DNA of 64,000 bases from Nonomuraea gerenzanensis (GTDB lineage Bacteria; Actinomycetota; Actinomycetes; Streptosporangiales; Streptosporangiaceae). Of this stretch, positions 60,473 to 64,000 are shown piece after piece. Under the pieces are notes generated by a model, which worked only from the letters and a program-made list of their open reading frames with translations, was not told the origin of the DNA and ran no database searches. Position 1 is the first letter of the stretch. Each line of letters opens with the position of its first letter. The stretch covers positions 2,976,001 through 3,040,000 of the forward strand of contig NZ_CP084058.1 in NCBI RefSeq assembly GCF_020215645.1, written 5' to 3'. Made by a program: the position numbers and the translations under genes.

Positions 60473-60934
60473 CTACGGCAGCACGGAAGCGGTGAGCCGG
60501 CCGGTGCGGCGGTACACGGCGCACATGATGTCGCGATCGCCGTCCGCCCACGTCTCGGCGGTCGGCATGATCGGGAAGTAGGGCAGGTCCGCCCGCTCCC
60601 GTCCCCACAGCCCGGCGTGCCGCTCGCCGCAGCTCTTCCAGGCGAACGCCGACAGCGCCGCCCGGTCGTACGGGCCGTCGGGGGCGTGGGTGAAGCCGTA
60701 CGACTGGTTGTCGGCCCCGGCGGCGCACGGCGTGTAGAGCACGATCCGCTCGCCCGCCCCCGGCGAGTACGTCGGATCGCTGAAGCACTCGCCACCCTCG
60801 ATCAGCAGGACCCCGGTCGTCTCCGCCGTGATGAACGCCTCGTTCTTGGTCACCGGCTGCGCGGGCGGCACCACGAACAGCGTGCCGAGCGCGGCCACGG
60901 CGGGCAGCAGGCTCCAGCGGCGGGTCGCCGCCAT
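60473..60934 (-). CDS. Secreted protein, septum-formation-domain-like
   Basis: 153 residues. Signal peptide ([19 protein letters not shown]). The mature part has four cysteines and a [14 protein letters not shown] ending, resembling the actinobacterial Septum_form domain that carries a late W-x-x-GD-R and cysteine. Role of that domain is not established. Divergent from the purple acid phosphatase gene with a 222-bp gap. Confidence 0.6.
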   Translation of the reverse strand: MAATRRWSLLPAVAALGTLFVVPPAQPVTKNEAFITAETTGVLLIEGGECFSDPTYSPGAGERIVLYTPCAAGADNQSYGFTHAPDGPYDRAALSAFAWKSCGERHAGLWGRERADLPYFPIMPTAETWADGDRDIMCAVYRRTGRLTASVLP

Positions 60935-60936
60935 CC

Positions 60937-60958
60937 GTTCACCTCCCGCTCACACACC
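60937..60958 (+). promoter_or_regulatory. PHO-box-like direct repeat upstream of purple acid phosphatase
   Basis: Two 11-bp units GTTCACCTCCC and GCTCACACACC. The first begins with the Streptomyces PhoP core GTTCACC, the second matches it at 5 of 7 positions. Reads toward the phosphatase gene 200 bp away. A CGATCA-N7-TGATCG inverted repeat (60959-60977) adjoins. Confidence 0.4.
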
Positions 60959-61156
60959 CGATCATCCGCGGTGATCGTAGGCGGTGCCCGGCGAACGGCG
61001 GGCCAACGCCCGATGACCGCCACATTGCCGATCATGAATTCATCTCGCGGACAGTCCCGGGACAGACGAGCGTCAGCGATGCCTGGGTGAATGCGCTGGC
61101 GCCCATCTCGCGCTCGCGGATGGGCGATCACCGCTTCTCGATGGAGTGAACAAGAA

Positions 61157-62827
61157 GTGAATCAGCCCACGAAGCCGCGGATCCCCGGCTCCCGGCGGAC
61201 GAAGCTCGCCGCGGCAGGCTCCGGCGTGCTGCTGGCCGGCGCGTTAGCGTTCGCCCCGGCGGCCGTCGGCGCGGCGGCACCGCCCGTCTATCCGGCTGCC
61301 GAGGTGCACAAGCCCACCCCGATCCCCGACCGCGTCATCCTCATCCCGACGACCACGCCGGCCACCAGCCAGCGCGTGTCGTGGCGCGCGGAGGCCACGG
61401 CCGACACCGCGCAGGCCCAGATCCTGGAGGCGCCGCGCGCGCTCGGCCAGGTGCAGCCCGCCGCGGGCGCCGTCGCCACCGTGCGGGCGCTGGCCAGCAC
61501 CCCGGTCAACACCACGCTCGGGTACGCCTCCACGTACCACACCGCCGAGTTCACCGGCCTCAAGCCGGACACCCGCTACACCTACCGCGTCGGCGACGGC
61601 ACGAACTGGAGCGCGTGGACCGACTTCACCACCGCCGCCGAGGGCTTCGAGCCGTTCTCGTTCATCTACTACGGTGACGCGCAGAACTACCTCGACTCGG
61701 CCGTGCCGCGCGTCTTCCGCCAGGCGTTCGCCGACCGGCCGCAGGCCAAGGCCATCGTCAACGCCGGCGACCTCATCGACTCCGCCAACAGCGAGGAGCA
61801 GTGGGGCCAGTGGTTCAAGGCAGGCGGCTTCATCGACGGCCAGGTCAACAACATCTCCATCCCGGGCAACCACGAGTACAGCGGCGGGCTGTCCACGTTC
61901 TGGCGGCCCCAGTTCCCGTATCCGGACAACGGCCCCGGTAACGCGGAGCTCAAGCAGACCGTCTACACCCTCGACTACCAGGGCGTCCGCTTCATCGGCC
62001 TGGACACCAACCACCAGAGCAACGCCACCCTCATGGCCGCCCAGACCGCGTGGCTGGAGAGCCTGCTCAAGGACAACCCGAACAAGTGGACCGTGGTGAC
62101 CTTCCACCACCCCGTCTACTCGACCACGGGCACCCGCAACAACCCGAACGTCCGCGCCCAGTGGGCGCCGCTGTTCGAGAAGTACGGCGTGGACCTGGTG
62201 CTCCAGGGCCACGACCACTCGTACGGGCGCGGCAACCCGGTCTCGGCCCGCAAGTCGGCCACCGTCCACAACGGCGTCGCCTACGTCGTGTCCGTCTCGG
62301 GCGGCAAGATGTACGCCCTCAACGGCGGCGAGAACTGGACCGGCAACGGCGCCGAGGTACGCAGCACCAGCCAGAACACCCAGCTCTACCAGCTCATCGA
62401 CATCACCGGGGACACCGTCACCTTCGAGGCCCGCTACGCCGACGGCGAGCACCACGACGGTTTCGTGATCCGCAAGAACGACCGCGGCGAGCGTACCGTC
62501 AACGACCTGCGCACCCCGGAGAACACGGTCGGCGAGCAGGTCACCGTCGACAAGACCGCCGTCCGGCGGCTGGAGACCCTGAAGGTGTCGGCCTACGGGT
62601 ACGACCCGGGGGAGAAGGTCGCCATCCGGTGGCGCGAGCGGGCGGACGACGCCGCGCGCCACGGGCGCGACGGCACGCTGATCGGGTACGAGAAGGCCGA
62701 TGAGCTGGGACGGGTCGAGGAGACCGTCCGGGTGCCCGCGCTGGTGAAGAAGGGCGGGGTGTACGAGGTCTATCTGGACAGCCAGAACCAGCAGATCACC
62801 AGCCCCGCCGTCACCGTGACCAAGTGA
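61157..62827 (+). CDS. Secreted purple acid phosphatase-like metallophosphoesterase
   Basis: 556 residues from the GTG at 61157. Signal peptide (KLAAAGSGVLLAGALAFAPA, cleavage near residue 38). Fibronectin-like N-terminal domain (VSWRAEATADTAQAQ, GLKPDTRYTYRVGDG), then the metallophosphoesterase core: YYGDAQNY, NAGDLIDSAN, PGNHEY, TFHHPVYS and GHDHSYGRG supply the two metal sites. A C-terminal Ig-like domain follows (residues about 460-556). Releases phosphate from organic esters outside the cell; a PHO-box-like element upstream fits phosphate control. Confidence 0.9.
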   Translation: MNQPTKPRIPGSRRTKLAAAGSGVLLAGALAFAPAAVGAAAPPVYPAAEVHKPTPIPDRVILIPTTTPATSQRVSWRAEATADTAQAQILEAPRALGQVQPAAGAVATVRALASTPVNTTLGYASTYHTAEFTGLKPDTRYTYRVGDGTNWSAWTDFTTAAEGFEPFSFIYYGDAQNYLDSAVPRVFRQAFADRPQAKAIVNAGDLIDSANSEEQWGQWFKAGGFIDGQVNNISIPGNHEYSGGLSTFWRPQFPYPDNGPGNAELKQTVYTLDYQGVRFIGLDTNHQSNATLMAAQTAWLESLLKDNPNKWTVVTFHHPVYSTTGTRNNPNVRAQWAPLFEKYGVDLVLQGHDHSYGRGNPVSARKSATVHNGVAYVVSVSGGKMYALNGGENWTGNGAEVRSTSQNTQLYQLIDITGDTVTFEARYADGEHHDGFVIRKNDRGERTVNDLRTPENTVGEQVTVDKTAVRRLETLKVSAYGYDPGEKVAIRWRERADDAARHGRDGTLIGYEKADELGRVEETVRVPALVKKGGVYEVYLDSQNQQITSPAVTVTK

Positions 62828-62954
62828 TCCGTCCTGGGTGGAGCCGCGGCCGGCCGCTTCGGTGCGGCGGGGCGGTGTCCCGGCCGCCGCTTCGCGGCCG
62901 GCCCCGCCGTGCGGTGGCGCGGCTCCGCTCAGGCTTTCGCACAGGAGCTTCCCC

Positions 62955-63665
62955 TTGACCTCTTCGTTCTCAGCTCGCCGATGGTGCGTGCTGGTCGTCG
63001 TCGCTGTTGCGGCTGTGGTGCCTGCGTGTGCGGCGGTGGTGCCCGCGCACGCGGGTGTGATGCCTGTGCGCGCGGCCGTGGTGCCCGCGCGTGCGGCTGT
63101 GGCGCATCCGTTCGGGCCGCCGTCCACGGCGAGGGTCGGTGCCGACGGCAACCGGGTGACCCTCGCCTGGCTGCCGGCCGAGGACGACTGGGTGGCGCTC
63201 GGCCGCTCGGTCGGCGCGTTCGAGTCCACGGCCACCGACACCTCCTTGACCGGTGAGCAGAAACTGGCCCGCTCCACCGCCGTACGCGACTACCTGCTCG
63301 CCCACGTCGGCGTCACCCAGGCAGGCCGCCCCTGCGCAGCCGAGCTAGCCCCGCTGGAGCGGCTGCTCGCCGAGGGCGCCCGGTTCAGCTTCGCATGCCC
63401 GGACCAGGTGGTGGACGTGGACGTGCGCGTCGGCGCGCTGACGGACCTGCACGAGGCGTACCGCACCATGCTCACCGCCGAGACACCGGCCGAGCCCGCG
63501 AAGGCGCTGCTCACGGCGGAGGCCGACACCCGCAGACTGCGCTTCGGCCCGTCCGCGACCGGCGGCACGTCACTCGTGGTGCCCGCCGTCGCGCTGGTGG
63601 CCGTGCTCGGCGTGCTGGCCCTACTCCTCGTACGCCGGCGGCGTTCCTCGGACGTGCCCGCATGA
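62955..63665 (+). CDS. Secreted, C-terminally anchored partner protein of NicO transporter
   Basis: 236 residues from a TTG seven bases after AGGAG. Signal peptide, then AHPFGPPSTARVGADGNRVTL, a start often seen in proteins encoded next to NicO nickel/cobalt exporters. One C-terminal transmembrane helix (LVVPAVALVAVLGVLALLLV) and a basic tail anchor it outside. The signal-peptide region is extended by a 21-bp tandem repeat (AAVVPA-type heptads). The stop overlaps the NicO start (ATGA). Function unproven; perhaps metal sensing or binding. Confidence 0.7.
   Translation: MTSSFSARRWCVLVVVAVAAVVPACAAVVPAHAGVMPVRAAVVPARAAVAHPFGPPSTARVGADGNRVTLAWLPAEDDWVALGRSVGAFESTATDTSLTGEQKLARSTAVRDYLLAHVGVTQAGRPCAAELAPLERLLAEGARFSFACPDQVVDVDVRVGALTDLHEAYRTMLTAETPAEPAKALLTAEADTRRLRFGPSATGGTSLVVPAVALVAVLGVLALLLVRRRRSSDVPA
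63009..63107 (+). repeat. 21-bp tandem repeat in the signal-peptide region
   Basis: Four full units (63009, 63030, 63051, 63072) and a partial fifth of a GCGGCNGTGGTGCCYGCG-type sequence, encoding AAVVPAC, AAVVPAH, AGVMPVR, AAVVPAR. They lengthen the hydrophobic region between the signal helix and the mature AHPF start. Confidence 0.8.
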
Positions 63666-64000
63666 GCGGCGTCACCGGCCCCGAGAGCTACCTGATCGGG
63701 CTGTTCGACGGGGCGGGCGCGTTCTGGCTGGCGCTGGTCGTCGCGCTCGGAGTGGGCGCGCTGCACGCGGTCGCGCCCGGGCACGGCAAGAGCGTGACGG
63801 CCGCGTACCTGATCGGCACGCACGGGCGATACCGCGACGCGCTGCGGCTGGGGGTGGTCGTGGCGCTGATGCACACGGTGTCGGTGCTGGCGCTCGCGCT
63901 CGCGTGGGTCGGCCTGAGCAGCGCTGCCGCCGTGGGGACGGAGGCCGTCACGGCCTGGTTGCAGGTGGTGGCAGGGGTGGTGGTGATCGGCGTCGGCGCA
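63662..64000 (+). CDS. NicO-family nickel/cobalt exporter (3' end outside window)
   Basis: First 113 residues only. GALHAVAPGHGKSVTAAYLIG is the conserved HX4GHGK-like signature of NicO/RcnA transporters and lies in transmembrane helix 1-2; further helices follow (LGVVVALMHTVSVLALALAW). Exports or imports Ni2+/Co2+. Starts by 4-bp overlap with the preceding secreted protein gene. Confidence 0.88.
   Translation, partial: MSGVTGPESYLIGLFDGAGAFWLALVVALGVGALHAVAPGHGKSVTAAYLIGTHGRYRDALRLGVVVALMHTVSVLALALAWVGLSSAAAVGTEAVTAWLQVVAGVVVIGVGA

Overview
The window is 64 kb of very G+C-rich actinobacterial DNA with GTG/TTG starts, many 4-bp start/stop overlaps and strong third-position G/C bias. A complete ergothioneine cluster, an F420-type luciferase-like oxidoreductase, a mycothiol-type DinB-fold protein and an IS701-family element point to a filamentous actinomycete. 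A Streptosporangiales member such as Nonomuraea is my guess from gene content and was not tested. I saw no rRNA, tRNA, CRISPR array or prophage.

Left part (1-11.5 kb): a xylan/glucuronoxylan utilisation set (ABC permease, lipoprotein solute-binding protein, GH39, DUF624/YesL-like protein, convergent GH67 alpha-glucuronidase). It is followed by a two-component system with a small membrane protein in front of it, a Pro/Ser-rich membrane-anchored protein, a LacI-type regulator and an isochorismatase-fold hydrolase.

11.5-20 kb holds the least ordinary locus: one six-gene minus-strand operon encoding a group II PLP-dependent decarboxylase, a PaaK-like adenylate-forming enzyme and four divergent AidA/PixA (inclusion body) paralogues. 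It sits beside a copper amine oxidase and a TetR regulator with a leaderless promoter and an operator-like palindrome. Decarboxylase (amine-forming) and amine oxidase (amine-consuming) suggest amine metabolism. What the PixA proteins do there is unknown.

20-29 kb: TerC protein behind a yybP-ykoY (manganese) riboswitch; ECF sigma factor flanked by two ZAS zinc-finger anti-sigma-like proteins; then egtABCDE, translationally coupled throughout. 29-36 kb: TetR/NAD(P)-binding divergent pair, secreted sialidase, a possible ATP-grasp protein divergent from an HTH/TPR regulator, and an intact IS701-family element inserted at the stop codon of that regulator.

36-54 kb: LLM oxidoreductase, S41 peptidase, a truncated D-aminoacylase remnant, FUSC-type exporter plus MarR, esterases, OFA-type MFS transporter with its 40-aa small partner, FRG protein, DUF2269-like membrane protein with paired operators, Nudix, SAM methyltransferase, and a subtilase carrying seven 56-aa propeller repeats. 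54-64 kb: STAS protein/MarR divergent pair, two PAP2 phosphatases, a PaoABC-like molybdenum aldehyde oxidoreductase operon, a purple acid phosphatase with a PHO-box-like direct repeat upstream, and the start of a NicO-type nickel/cobalt exporter that runs off the window.

A recurring oddity is abundant short tandem repeats, both inside genes (GH67, EgtA tail, EgtE N-terminus, Pro-rich protein, subtilase, NicO-partner protein) and spanning stop codons at gene 3' ends (44-bp, 18-bp, 14-bp and 12-bp units).
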